Virus record (IMG/VR): IMGVR_UViG_3300038409_000040
Coordinates: 1-22,462 of that record
DNA from: a virus
Strand: one strand, 5' to 3'
Length of the DNA: 22,462 nucleotides
The position numbers and the translations under genes were made by a program. The notes beneath the pieces are model-generated. The model worked only from the letters and a program-made list of their open reading frames with translations. It searched no databases and was not told the DNA's origin. Below, one piece after another: positions 7,752 through 15,154 of the stretch (the stretch's first letter is position 1; every line of letters begins with the position of its first letter).

Positions 7752-8753
7752 TCAGCGCTTGCCCCTCGCTACCTTGTCCTCCGCCAGGAAGTCACCGATG
7801 GCGTCCGAGAGCCCGGTGCGGCCGGTGTACTCCTTCTTCGGTGCGGCCGGTGGGCGACCTCCGGCACCGCCGTGCACAGGGGGGGCGGGCGGCGCTGGTG
7901 CTTCTGGCTCGGGCTCGGCCCCCGCGCCGCGCTTGGCGATGTAGTTGTTGTAGTACTGGAACGCCAGATCCTGGTCATCGCCCGCCGCAGCGGTCGCCAG
8001 CGTGAACAGATCCTCGTCCAGGTCAGGCACAACTTCCTTGATGGACGTGACGTACTCATCCCACTGAGAGGCGACGTTCTGAACCTGGTTGTTCTGGTAC
8101 TGCTCGCGCAGGAACTGGAACTCCGGGAGCTGTGCGAGCTGCTGGATGAGTGGGTTCTCGCCACCCTCCGCACCGGGCGCAGGTTCCTCAGGCGCGGCGG
8201 TTTCCTCCCCACCGGACTCGTCCAGGAACTGGTTGATCTGGTCCAGCAGCTCGGGGTTGCCGTCTTCCATCGCCGTGATGATCTTGGCGATGGCCCCCGC
8301 CGGGTTCTCATCCAGCTCCGTGAGCAGCCCGGCTCCGATCTGCGCGGCCTGGATGTCACCGCCGAACAGTGCCTGGAATGGCGTGCCCTGCTGCTCCAGC
8401 CGCGTGATGTACGGCTGGATCACTTCCGCCATGTACTGCTGCACCTCGGGCGTGTTGATGCCGCGCTCATCGAGATCCTTGTCCCACGGGTTGGCCTTGG
8501 GAGGCGCATCGACCTCCTCGGGAGCGTCCTCAGTGTCGCCCTCCTCGGGCTCCGCTGGTGGGACCTCCTCCGCGGGCGGCTCGGCGGGCTTGCGCGCAAC
8601 CGGCTTGCGGGCCGCGGGCTTGGCGGCGGGCTTCTTAGCGGCAGGCTTCTTCGCGGGGGCCTTGGGCTCCTCGACTACCTCCTCAGTGCCCTCGCCCTCC
8701 GCGTGCATGTCGTCGACCGCCGATGAAATGCTTGCTCCGAAGTTGGTGCTCAT
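7752..8753 (-). CDS. Capsid scaffolding protein
   Basis: This 333-residue, strongly acidic protein starts with ATG at 8753, with AAGGAG upstream, and lies between portal and capsid genes, the usual scaffold position. Residues 31-57 are a Lys/Ala/Pro tract (AKKPAAKKPAAKPAARKP) that resembles histone H1-type tails. Residues 60-85 are very acidic. A helical core spans about 88-280 (for example EVQQYMAEVIQPYITRLEQQ), rich in Gln and Glu. The C-terminus turns Pro-rich and then ends in a short basic helix (SDAIGDFLAEDKVARGKR), like the capsid-binding tail of P22-type scaffolds. It would assemble the procapsid and then leave. The internal basic tract is unusual and may contact DNA or the portal. Confidence 0.82.
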   Translation of the reverse strand: MSTNFGASISSAVDDMHAEGEGTEEVVEEPKAPAKKPAAKKPAAKPAARKPVARKPAEPPAEEVPPAEPEEGDTEDAPEEVDAPPKANPWDKDLDERGINTPEVQQYMAEVIQPYITRLEQQGTPFQALFGGDIQAAQIGAGLLTELDENPAGAIAKIITAMEDGNPELLDQINQFLDESGGEETAAPEEPAPGAEGGENPLIQQLAQLPEFQFLREQYQNNQVQNVASQWDEYVTSIKEVVPDLDEDLFTLATAAAGDDQDLAFQYYNNYIAKRGAGAEPEPEAPAPPAPPVHGGAGGRPPAAPKKEYTGRTGLSDAIGDFLAEDKVARGKR

Positions 8754-8768
8754 GAATGAGTGCTCTCC

Positions 8769-9182
8769 TTACTTGTTGAGGCGTCGCTTGGCCGCGTCCG
8801 CCATGGTTGCCGCGTGCAGCATCCCGGCAGCGTCGCCGATGCTATTCGCTGGACGTGTCGGTAGTGGTGTTGCTGCGTCCTCCTCGGCGTCGGCCGGAAG
8901 CGCGTCCTCCGCCGGATTCTCGGCGTCGGCGGGCATTGGCTCGCCCTGAGGCATGCCAGCCGCCATGTCCATGGGAGCCTGCGGCATCGGTCCGGCCTCG
9001 AACGTGGCCTCCAGCTCGCTGGTGCCCTGCATCATCTGCGTGATGTGATCGCACAGCTCCTGGTTACCGGCCTTGTGGCACGTCTTATACATTTCGGCCA
9101 GGCCCTGCATCACCTGGGAAGCGGCCTTCGAGAAGGACGCCGCCCCTGGATCGCCTGTCTGGTTTGTTGCGGTCTGAGGCAT
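8769..9182 (-). CDS. Small helical protein between portal and scaffold, unknown
   Basis: This 137-residue protein starts with ATG at 9182, with AAGGAGG seven bases upstream, nine bases after the portal stop. Residues 15-60 form helices with two Cys and two His (YKTCHKAGNQELCDHITQMM). The middle is Met-, Pro- and Ala-rich (GPMPQAPMDMAAGMPQGEP), followed by an acidic Ala-rich stretch and a basic C-terminal helix (MADAAKRRLNK). Acidic, disordered and with a basic end, it looks like a smaller companion of the scaffold. It may be a scaffold accessory or minor capsid protein. The family is not recognised. Confidence 0.75.
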   Translation of the reverse strand: MPQTATNQTGDPGAASFSKAASQVMQGLAEMYKTCHKAGNQELCDHITQMMQGTSELEATFEAGPMPQAPMDMAAGMPQGEPMPADAENPAEDALPADAEEDAATPLPTRPANSIGDAAGMLHAATMADAAKRRLNK

Positions 9183-9191
9183 TCGCCCTCC

Positions 9192-11105
9192 TTAGGTTAC
9201 GGCTGGTGGCCCGGCCTCGTCGGCCGGTGGTAGTGATGCGTCTGTTGGCTCGGTGGTTCCGTCCGCTGGTGCTGCAGCGGGTGCTGGTGGTGCACCCTCC
9301 AGTAGGGCCTTGTAGCGACCCTCCTCCGCGGCCACCTGCTCGCGCATCTGAACGTGCATGCGCTCGTGCACCAGGAACAGCTCCTGCGCGTCGGGATCGA
9401 GCTTCTCGAACTCCTCCGTCTTCATGAACTCGCGGTGCATGCGAAGGTGTGCGTCGTGGTCCTGCCACATCAGCGGCATCCACGGCTCCCCGTTGGCCAT
9501 GCGCTTGTTCTCTCGGTACGCGTGCTTGCGGTCGTGCAGGAACGGCACCAGCGACGGGTTCTCCACCGAGAGGTCCAGGATCTCAGCGGCCTGCTGCGGC
9601 ATGATCACGCCGTACTGCACCAGGCTGAGCACGCGATCCCACTTGCCGACAATGCTCTGAGGCAAGCTGGTGGTGGTCTGCACGCGCACCTGGAAGTCCA
9701 GGTTGATGCTGGCCTTCTTGAACTCGCGGACCTCGACGAAACCGTCGCGGTCGTACGACTTCACGATGATGTCCGGGTCGCCGAACTGCTGCGTGAGCGC
9801 GATGCTCTGCCAGAACCCCTCCGAGATCGACTCCTGCAGAGACATCACCGCATCCTGGATGACATCCATGTCCGACTCCTGCAGGAGCTGGATGCCCGAG
9901 CCCGAGTCGACGCGACCAGGAACCTGCGCGTTGGACACCTCGTGCTGACCGGCCACGTCCTGCATGAAGGACTTGAGCCGCTCTGGGTATTCGAGCGCCC
10001 ACGCCGGGTAGGAGTCCACGCTGATGGCCTCCGGCTTGGCCCCCAGTGGGCTGCCAGCCATCCCGCGCAGAATCTGGCGCGGCGCGGCGGTTGGATCCTG
10101 CTCAAGCTGCAGCCCCGGCGGCAGGTACCACTTGGGGTTGGCCAGGTTGCGGTTCTCGATGTTCTGCGACTCGGCGCGGTTGAGTTCGTCCTGCATCGCG
10201 CGCAGGTAGTCCATCACGCTCGCGGCGTACTTGCTCGACGCGCGAACCAGATGAGTGATGTGCGTGAACGGCATCTTGCCATGAGTGTATGGGTACTTCT
10301 CGTCGATCACGATGCCCGAGTCGGTGAACACGATGTAGCGGCCGTCCGGGACGCTCTTGTTGGGCGGCTCCCAGTACTCGTACGTTGTAATCCCGGTGAG
10401 GTTGGCCGAGCTGCCGCCTCCGCTCGTGCCAGCTCCGATGCCGATGTCCGCGAAGATGCGGTGCTCGACCAGGTTCATGGGCTCGCTCTGGCCGGGCACC
10501 AGGTGATCGGTGTTGGCTCCCTTGTAGTCGCCGTACAGGTCCCACGCGGTTTCCTCGTCGTAGAACCTGCCCTGGATGCACCACCGAGCCTGCTCGAACT
10601 GTCGGACGTACGGGTCGATGTACATTTCGAACGGCGTAATCACATCAACCTGGTTGCCCCCCGCCCAGTACCACTTGAGCCACGCATTGCCCGTGGCGAC
10701 CACCCAATACGTCAGCTCGCGCAGGCGGCGAGGGAAGTTCCACTCGTGCATGAGCTGCGAGCAGTAGCCCTCCAGCATGCGCGCCAGCATTTCGTCATCG
10801 TCCGAATCCGATGCCGGAAGCACCTGCGGGCGCGGCTGCGTCTTGAGCATGCGCGACCGCTCCACGCGCGCCAGCTTCATCATCACGTTGTGGACGGTGC
10901 GCGTGGCGTCGTCGGGTGCCTGCAGCACGACCAGCTTGCCGGTGTCCATGGAGTAGTCCACGTACTGCTCATTGTGCAGGTACGCCAGGTTCAGGAGCCA
11001 GTCACGCTCGAACGCGCGGCGCGTCTTCTTCGCCAGCTCGCGACGGTTCTGCAGCTCGATCAGGTCGAGCGGCTTCTTGCGTGGGTCCTTCACCTTGCTT
11101 GCCAT
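9192..11105 (-). CDS. Portal protein
   Basis: This 637-residue protein forms the ring at the packaging vertex. It starts with ATG at 11105 in a TGATG overlap with the previous gene. Features typical of P22-like portals are an N-terminal charged helix region, the segment TYWVVATGNAWLKWYWAGG (about residues 131-149), and ITPFEMYIDPYVRQFEQARW shortly after. A clip-to-stem stretch around 320-410 includes RAMQDELNRAESQNIENRN and the motif VPGRVDSGSGIQLLQESD. The C-terminus (from about 535) is a long helical barrel-like region, then a Pro-, Ala- and Gly-rich tail. Length is close to the P22-type size class. It lies downstream of the terminase and upstream of the scaffold, as expected. Confidence 0.95.
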   Translation of the reverse strand: MASKVKDPRKKPLDLIELQNRRELAKKTRRAFERDWLLNLAYLHNEQYVDYSMDTGKLVVLQAPDDATRTVHNVMMKLARVERSRMLKTQPRPQVLPASDSDDDEMLARMLEGYCSQLMHEWNFPRRLRELTYWVVATGNAWLKWYWAGGNQVDVITPFEMYIDPYVRQFEQARWCIQGRFYDEETAWDLYGDYKGANTDHLVPGQSEPMNLVEHRIFADIGIGAGTSGGGSSANLTGITTYEYWEPPNKSVPDGRYIVFTDSGIVIDEKYPYTHGKMPFTHITHLVRASSKYAASVMDYLRAMQDELNRAESQNIENRNLANPKWYLPPGLQLEQDPTAAPRQILRGMAGSPLGAKPEAISVDSYPAWALEYPERLKSFMQDVAGQHEVSNAQVPGRVDSGSGIQLLQESDMDVIQDAVMSLQESISEGFWQSIALTQQFGDPDIIVKSYDRDGFVEVREFKKASINLDFQVRVQTTTSLPQSIVGKWDRVLSLVQYGVIMPQQAAEILDLSVENPSLVPFLHDRKHAYRENKRMANGEPWMPLMWQDHDAHLRMHREFMKTEEFEKLDPDAQELFLVHERMHVQMREQVAAEEGRYKALLEGAPPAPAAAPADGTTEPTDASLPPADEAGPPAVT

Positions 11106-11452
11106 CAGTCCTCCAGCAGCTTCACGAAGATGCCAGCCGACTCAGCGCGCACAACAAACTGGTCAATCGCATCCAGCTTGGCCTGCATTGCCTTGATGCT
11201 CGCGCGCTCCTCCTTGAGGAGGTCATTCGCCTTGAGGAACTTCTTGATCTCGTTCGGCTTAACGCCGAACAACAGGGCGAACGCTTCAAGAATGCTCTGA
11301 CGGCCCACGAAGCAGTAGGTGCCCTCAACCGGCTCGATGCCGCTGAACACCACGCCGTCGACACCTTCTTCGCCCGTGTTGCGGCAGCACCCATGCTCCG
11401 GATCCGGGTTGGTCGGGTGGTACGAAACTAGGTCGCTCATGAACTCTGTCAT
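11105..11452 (-). CDS. Small protein between terminase and portal, unknown
   Basis: This 115-residue protein is read from ATG 11452, which forms a TGATG overlap with the terminase stop. A GTG one codon earlier (11455) is an equally possible start. AAGGGG lies 8-10 bases upstream. The N-terminus has a His-Gly-Cys-Cys cluster (PDPEHGCCRNTGEE, about residues 16-29), a possible metal site though incomplete on its own. The second half is a helical, Lys- and Glu-rich region (FGVKPNEIKKFLKANDLLKE then a further helix). Its stop overlaps the portal start. Stoichiometric coupling to terminase and portal suggests a packaging or portal accessory, but no family was recognised. Confidence 0.75.
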   Translation of the reverse strand: MTEFMSDLVSYHPTNPDPEHGCCRNTGEEGVDGVVFSGIEPVEGTYCFVGRQSILEAFALLFGVKPNEIKKFLKANDLLKEERASIKAMQAKLDAIDQFVVRAESAGIFVKLLED

Positions 11453-12948
11453 CACTCGGGTCCCCTTGTTAGCATAACAGATACACCGCTGCGCTGGCGG
11501 GCGCGCTGCTTGACTTGGTTCCGGATCATCTGGCGCACCGATTCCTCATACGTCATCGGCTTTGGTGCTTCAACTGTCGCCATGTACGAATCGGTGAACG
11601 TGGTGAAGAAGTACTGATCCGCGTCCACCAAGTGGTCATCCTTCTTGCGTGGCCGCTCGGGCTGGTCGCGGTCGGCTCGCGCCACGACCAGGTCTTCCCA
11701 CCTGTACTGCTGGTACGCCTTGTGCGTCTGCTCCAGGTTGCGGCCAATGCTCGCGACGCGTGAAGCGAGCTGCGTGTTGAGCGCGTTGATTCGGTGTGTG
11801 TACCCCTCCGCGCCGGGGGTGAAGTAAAGGCCGCGCTCCGCGAAGAACTGCGCCACAGTCTTGTTGTCCTGCTCCTCACCGGTTGGGTGGCGGCGGAACA
11901 CGTCAGGCCCGGCGACGCGCCACTTGATGTGCTCGTTGCCCTCAAGCTGTCGGATGGTCTCTGCGATGCGGTACACCGGCCACGACTTGTGCATGTCGCG
12001 CTGCATCGGGTCCGTGGGATCATACGTCTGCCACTCGCGGTACTTGTACCACCGCTTGTCCTTCGGGTCGCGCGCCCACCACCCAATCGCGCATGGGTTG
12101 CGGATGCCCCAGTCCATTCCCATGCCGCGATCCCACGACGCGGGCGGCTCGAACGGGTCGTGCACGTTCAGCTCGCTGTCGAAGTCAAGAATCTGGCCGC
12201 TGAACGCGTCGTGCTGGCACAGCACGAAGCGACGAATGTACAGCGGCGGCATGTTCAGCAGGCTGATCAGGTACTCACTCAGCGTGCCGTCCGGGTTGTA
12301 CAGCGTCGGATTATCAAAGCTGGTGGACTCGAAGTAGCGCCGGGCCTTGGTCGGGCGATTGATGTAGTACTCCCACGCCCAGTTGTGGCCGTCAGGGTTG
12401 GTCGCGACGCAGATTTGCTGGCGGGCGATGGGCCACTTCGCGCCCATTCGGCGCGCGGCAGGAAGCGGAGCGGTCTGGCGCAGCCGAGTCGTGAGGAACA
12501 CGTAGTCATCCTCATTGATCTCGTTCGCCTCGTCCACGTAGATGCTCGCGAAGTTGAAGGACATGATCTTGCGCCGGTCATCGAGGCCGCGCATGAGGTA
12601 CAGTGACTTGTTGGGCAGCCACAGGCGGTCGATGTGGTTGTTGCCGCGGCGGATCTCGCAGAAGTCGAGGAGGGTCGCGTTCGTCTCATCATCGTCGTCC
12701 TCGTCGGGCGGCGTGCTGAGCAGCGCGATGAACTCGTCCTCCGTCGAGTCGCGCAGGCTGGTAACGGTCTTGCGGATGATGCCGTTGCGCGAGCCGGGCA
12801 TTTCGAGCCCGAACTTGATGGCCTCAGCGCACAGCGCGATGGTCTTGCCAGAGCCCACCGCGCCGAACAACCCCTTCTCGCGCTTGGTGGAGAGGTGAAA
12901 CGGCGTGTGAATCGGGAATGGGGTGTACTGGAGGCGCAGCTCAGGCAT
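11452..12948 (-). CDS. terL: Terminase large subunit (packaging ATPase-nuclease)
   Basis: This 498-residue protein drives DNA into the prohead and cuts the concatemer. The ATPase domain has Walker A GAVGSGKT at residues 29-36, Walker B IYVDE at 136-140 and the coupling motif ATNP at 182-185. The RNase H-like nuclease domain has MDWG with Asp 279, a second acidic motif GPD at 347-349, and DHLVDAD at 438-444. All are in the expected order and spacing. The ATG at 12948 overlaps the end of the upstream zinc-finger gene by 8 bases. No classic small subunit is recognisable next to it, and the zinc-finger protein upstream is the candidate for that role. An extended -10-like TGTTATGCT (11479-11471) lies within its 3' end and could add transcription of the genes that follow. 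Confidence 0.97.
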   Translation of the reverse strand: MPELRLQYTPFPIHTPFHLSTKREKGLFGAVGSGKTIALCAEAIKFGLEMPGSRNGIIRKTVTSLRDSTEDEFIALLSTPPDEDDDDETNATLLDFCEIRRGNNHIDRLWLPNKSLYLMRGLDDRRKIMSFNFASIYVDEANEINEDDYVFLTTRLRQTAPLPAARRMGAKWPIARQQICVATNPDGHNWAWEYYINRPTKARRYFESTSFDNPTLYNPDGTLSEYLISLLNMPPLYIRRFVLCQHDAFSGQILDFDSELNVHDPFEPPASWDRGMGMDWGIRNPCAIGWWARDPKDKRWYKYREWQTYDPTDPMQRDMHKSWPVYRIAETIRQLEGNEHIKWRVAGPDVFRRHPTGEEQDNKTVAQFFAERGLYFTPGAEGYTHRINALNTQLASRVASIGRNLEQTHKAYQQYRWEDLVVARADRDQPERPRKKDDHLVDADQYFFTTFTDSYMATVEAPKPMTYEESVRQMIRNQVKQRARQRSGVSVMLTRGPE

Positions 12949-13810
12949 ACAGTGGGTTCCCCATCAGGCCCGCTGGGCGCTCGCCGCCGTTGATCTGCGC
13001 GCGCACGTTGCACGACTTGCAGATGCGCACACCCGAGCGCGTCACGAGGTTCTCGGGGTGCTTGCGCACGTTGCACGACGGACACTTGTACCAGTCCTTC
13101 TCGAACGCCTCCACATCCTCCTCGTCATCGTCGCCGCTCTCCAGTACCTCGGTCACGATCTCATCGAATGGGCGCGATTCGTCGACAACCTCGGCGTCGA
13201 TCTCCTCCAGCTCCTCGGGCGCGCCAACCGTGACGGTGTGGCCGGACGGAATGTTGTAGGCGATCACGAGCTGGTTGTTCGAGTTCTTGTCTTCATCAGT
13301 CTCCACCATCGGCATCGCATACTTCATAACCAGCGCGGTGGCCGCGCGGCGGGCGATGGTGTCCTTGGACTCCAAATCCTGGTACACGCGCGCGAGCGCC
13401 ATTGGCAGCATTTCCACCAGCAGATTGGCCGCGCCCAGAGCCTTGTCGCGGATCATGGGGCGGAGGGCCTTGCGGATCTCCTCGCGCATCACGTCCCGCA
13501 CCTCGTCCTCGATCTTGTCGAAGGCGCGCGACTTGAACTCGCGCACCAGCTCGTCGTGCTGGCCGGTGGCCTCGCGTGCCTCAATCATGCTGTGGCTGCG
13601 GCGCGTCTTGATCTCGGCCTCTCGCTCCTCCTTCTTGAGCTGCCGCATAAACGCCTTCTTGCACTTGGTGCTGCAGTACTTGCGGCGAGGGTCGGCGTCA
13701 TCTGGGAGCGGCGTGTCGCAGTGGCGACACGTGCCGCGCACCGACCCGGCGGCGGCCTCAAGCATGCCCGACGCGGTCTCCTCGGGCCACCCGTCGCCGA
13801 GAACCTTCAT
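12941..13810 (-). CDS. Two-zinc-finger protein upstream of terminase; candidate small terminase
   Basis: This 289-residue protein starts with ATG at 13810. That start overlaps the HNH stop as ATGA and has GGCGGAG upstream, which decides it over an upstream ATG-like start in the same frame. Residues 28-50 form a zinc knuckle with Cys 28, 31, 46 and 50 (CRHC then YCSTKC). Residues 52-190 are helical and charged, an oligomerisation-type core. Residues 195-235 are acidic with a beta stretch (QLVIAYNIPSGHTVTVG). The C-terminus has a second zinc ribbon at Cys 243, 246, 264 and 267 (CPSC and CKSC). Immediate overlap with the terminase gene and likely nucleic acid binding make it a candidate small terminase or recognition subunit. 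This is inference from position. Confidence 0.8.
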   Translation of the reverse strand: MKVLGDGWPEETASGMLEAAAGSVRGTCRHCDTPLPDDADPRRKYCSTKCKKAFMRQLKKEEREAEIKTRRSHSMIEAREATGQHDELVREFKSRAFDKIEDEVRDVMREEIRKALRPMIRDKALGAANLLVEMLPMALARVYQDLESKDTIARRAATALVMKYAMPMVETDEDKNSNNQLVIAYNIPSGHTVTVGAPEELEEIDAEVVDESRPFDEIVTEVLESGDDDEEDVEAFEKDWYKCPSCNVRKHPENLVTRSGVRICKSCNVRAQINGGERPAGLMGNPLYA

Positions 13811-14271
13811 CGCTCCGCCAACAGGTTGTACAGGCCGTCCCACACCGGCTCCAGCTTGATGCGCGACACCTCGAACCAGGTGTCCTCGGGGAACTCCTGC
13901 AGGTTCCAGTACACGCCGACCACCGGCTCATCGGTGGCAGGCGGTAGCGGCAACCTCAACAGGTTGTCCCCCTTGCCGCTGTTGCAGCGCGTGCACGCGG
14001 TGACGAGGTTCTGCGGAGACGTGAGGTGGCCACCGAGCATCACCGGAATGATGTGATCCACGCGCAGCTCGTCGCGGTGGGGGTGCGCGCCGCAGTACCG
14101 GCAGCGGAACCCGTCGCGCTCAAGGATGGTGAAGCGGACCGAGTCCGGGATGCGCTTGCGCTCGCTGCCAGCCGTGTTCCAGCGATAACGACACTGGTCG
14201 CTGCAGAACTTGGCGGTCTTGCGCTGCGGGGTGAAGGGCTCGCCGCACGTGCGGCAGTCGATGGTTGTCAC
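13807..14271 (-). CDS. HNH endonuclease with N-terminal zinc finger
   Basis: This 154-residue protein has an N-terminal zinc knuckle (Cys 6, 9, 23 and 27) and then an HNH nuclease domain: CRYC at 57-60, DHIIP at 72-76 with catalytic His 73, Asn 88, and TRCNSGK around 94-100 with Cys 93 and 96. An HNH gene just upstream of terminase and portal is common in phages, where it can assist the packaging cut. The start is set at GTG 14271, because a TGTTATAGT promoter lies so close that transcription would begin on or next to this G, giving a leaderless message. An alternative GTG start six codons upstream (14289) would fall inside that promoter. The stop overlaps the next start. Confidence 0.92.
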   Translation of the reverse strand: MTTIDCRTCGEPFTPQRKTAKFCSDQCRYRWNTAGSERKRIPDSVRFTILERDGFRCRYCGAHPHRDELRVDHIIPVMLGGHLTSPQNLVTACTRCNSGKGDNLLRLPLPPATDEPVVGVYWNLQEFPEDTWFEVSRIKLEPVWDGLYNLLAER

Positions 14272-14277
14272 CCAGCA

Positions 14278-14286
14278 ACTATAACA
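14278..14286 (-). promoter_or_regulatory. Extended -10 promoter for the HNH-packaging block
   Basis: The minus strand reads TGTTATAGT at 14286-14278, an extended -10. A weak -35 (CCGACT) lies 17 bases further upstream, within the end of the repeat-protein gene. The expected start of transcription is 14271-14272, the G of the GTG start codon. An ACCCAGC box (plus strand 14270-14276) overlaps this start point. Confidence 0.55.
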
Positions 14287-14296
14287 CACGCCAACG

Positions 14297-15154
14297 CTAT
14301 AGTCGGTTGCGCCTCTTGAGCAGCCACATGTAACGACTCAGCTGGGCCGATGGCGGCGGTTCCTCTGGGAATGTTAGTGATGCGTTGAATGAGAGCCCCG
14401 CGCTGAACGACTTGAGCACCTTCTTTGTGAGCGTACCAGTGAAGGCAAGAGCCGCCGCGCCGCCAATCCTGGCACGCTTACTGAGATCCCCTGCGAACGA
14501 CAGCGACGCGGTGAACGCCCTGCGAACGAGCGTCTGGCGACTGAGCAGACCAGTGAACGACAGGCCGCCCGCGAGTGACTTCTTGACCGCGCGTGGTGGT
14601 GTAGCCCCCGTGAACGTGAGGTTGGCCGCCAGCGCCTTCTTGGGCCTCTTAGCCAGCGCCCCAGAGAACGATAGCGACGCCGTGAGTGACTTGAGCACCT
14701 TCCTGGTTGTGGTCAGCACCCCGCTGAATGCGAGTCCCGCCGCGAGGGCCTTCTTGGCCTTGCGCGAGATCGCGCCGCTGAATGTGAGGCTGGCCGCCAG
14801 CGCCTTCTTGGGCTTCTTGGCCAGCGCCCCAGAGAACGACAGCGACGCCGTGATTGACTTGAGCACCTTCCTGGTTGTGGTCAGCGCCCCGCTGAACGAG
14901 AGCCCCGCCGCGAGCGCCTTCTTGGCCTTGCGCGAGATCGCGCCGCTGAACGACAGCCCCGCGGCCAGGGGCTTCTTGGCCTTGCGCGTGATCGCGGCGC
15001 TGAACGACAGCCCCCCGGCCAGGGGCTTCTTGGCCTTGCGCGTGATCGCGCCGCTGAACGTCAGCCCAGCGCTGAGCGCCTGCTGCACCAAGTTGCGCCT
15101 TGGTGGTGCAGTGGAAACGATGCTGCCGTGGAATGAGCGCGCGAGGCGGGCCAT
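14297..15154 (-). CDS. Tandem-repeat protein, about 13 SFSG-type units, unknown role
   Basis: This 285-residue protein is built almost entirely from repeats of 16-20 residues with consensus ALAAGLSFSGAISRKAKK. The start is ATG at 15154 in a TGATG overlap with the upstream gene, and the open frame further upstream is not used. Each unit has a short beta-strand (GLSFSG) followed by a basic segment ending in KK or RK, so the whole protein is highly positively charged. About 13 units span residues 25-260, and some are arranged as a 56-residue super-repeat. The last 25 residues (RYMWLLKRRNRL) are different and strongly basic. It sits among small beta-rich virion-type genes and before the packaging block. 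A surface-fibre or DNA- or envelope-binding role is possible. No catalytic motif is visible, and the function is unknown. Confidence 0.85.
   Translation of the reverse strand: MARLARSFHGSIVSTAPPRRNLVQQALSAGLTFSGAITRKAKKPLAGGLSFSAAITRKAKKPLAAGLSFSGAISRKAKKALAAGLSFSGALTTTRKVLKSITASLSFSGALAKKPKKALAASLTFSGAISRKAKKALAAGLAFSGVLTTTRKVLKSLTASLSFSGALAKRPKKALAANLTFTGATPPRAVKKSLAGGLSFTGLLSRQTLVRRAFTASLSFAGDLSKRARIGGAAALAFTGTLTKKVLKSFSAGLSFNASLTFPEEPPPSAQLSRYMWLLKRRNRL
14369..15082. repeat. Tandem coding repeats with 54-bp unit and 168-bp super-repeat
   Basis: The array is clear at DNA level. For example GGCCAGGGGCTTCTTGGCCT recurs exactly 54 bases apart (starting 14963 and 15017), and the word GACTTGAGCACCTTCCTGGT recurs exactly 168 bases apart (starting 14688 and 14856). 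The 168-bp block encodes three units (20, 18 and 18 residues). Units in the outer part (14369-14600) have diverged more. The repeats are in frame throughout and are not a CRISPR array. Confidence 0.93.

Noticed and set aside
9354-11300. Long open frame on the plus strand opposite the portal gene (about 648 codons)
   Set aside because: It has no ribosome site and lies antisense to a clearly recognised portal. Its open length reflects GC-rich codon bias in the real gene.
14369-15082. Possible CRISPR array in the repeat region
   Set aside because: The repeats are in frame in a coding gene, contiguous, and without unique spacers of uniform length.
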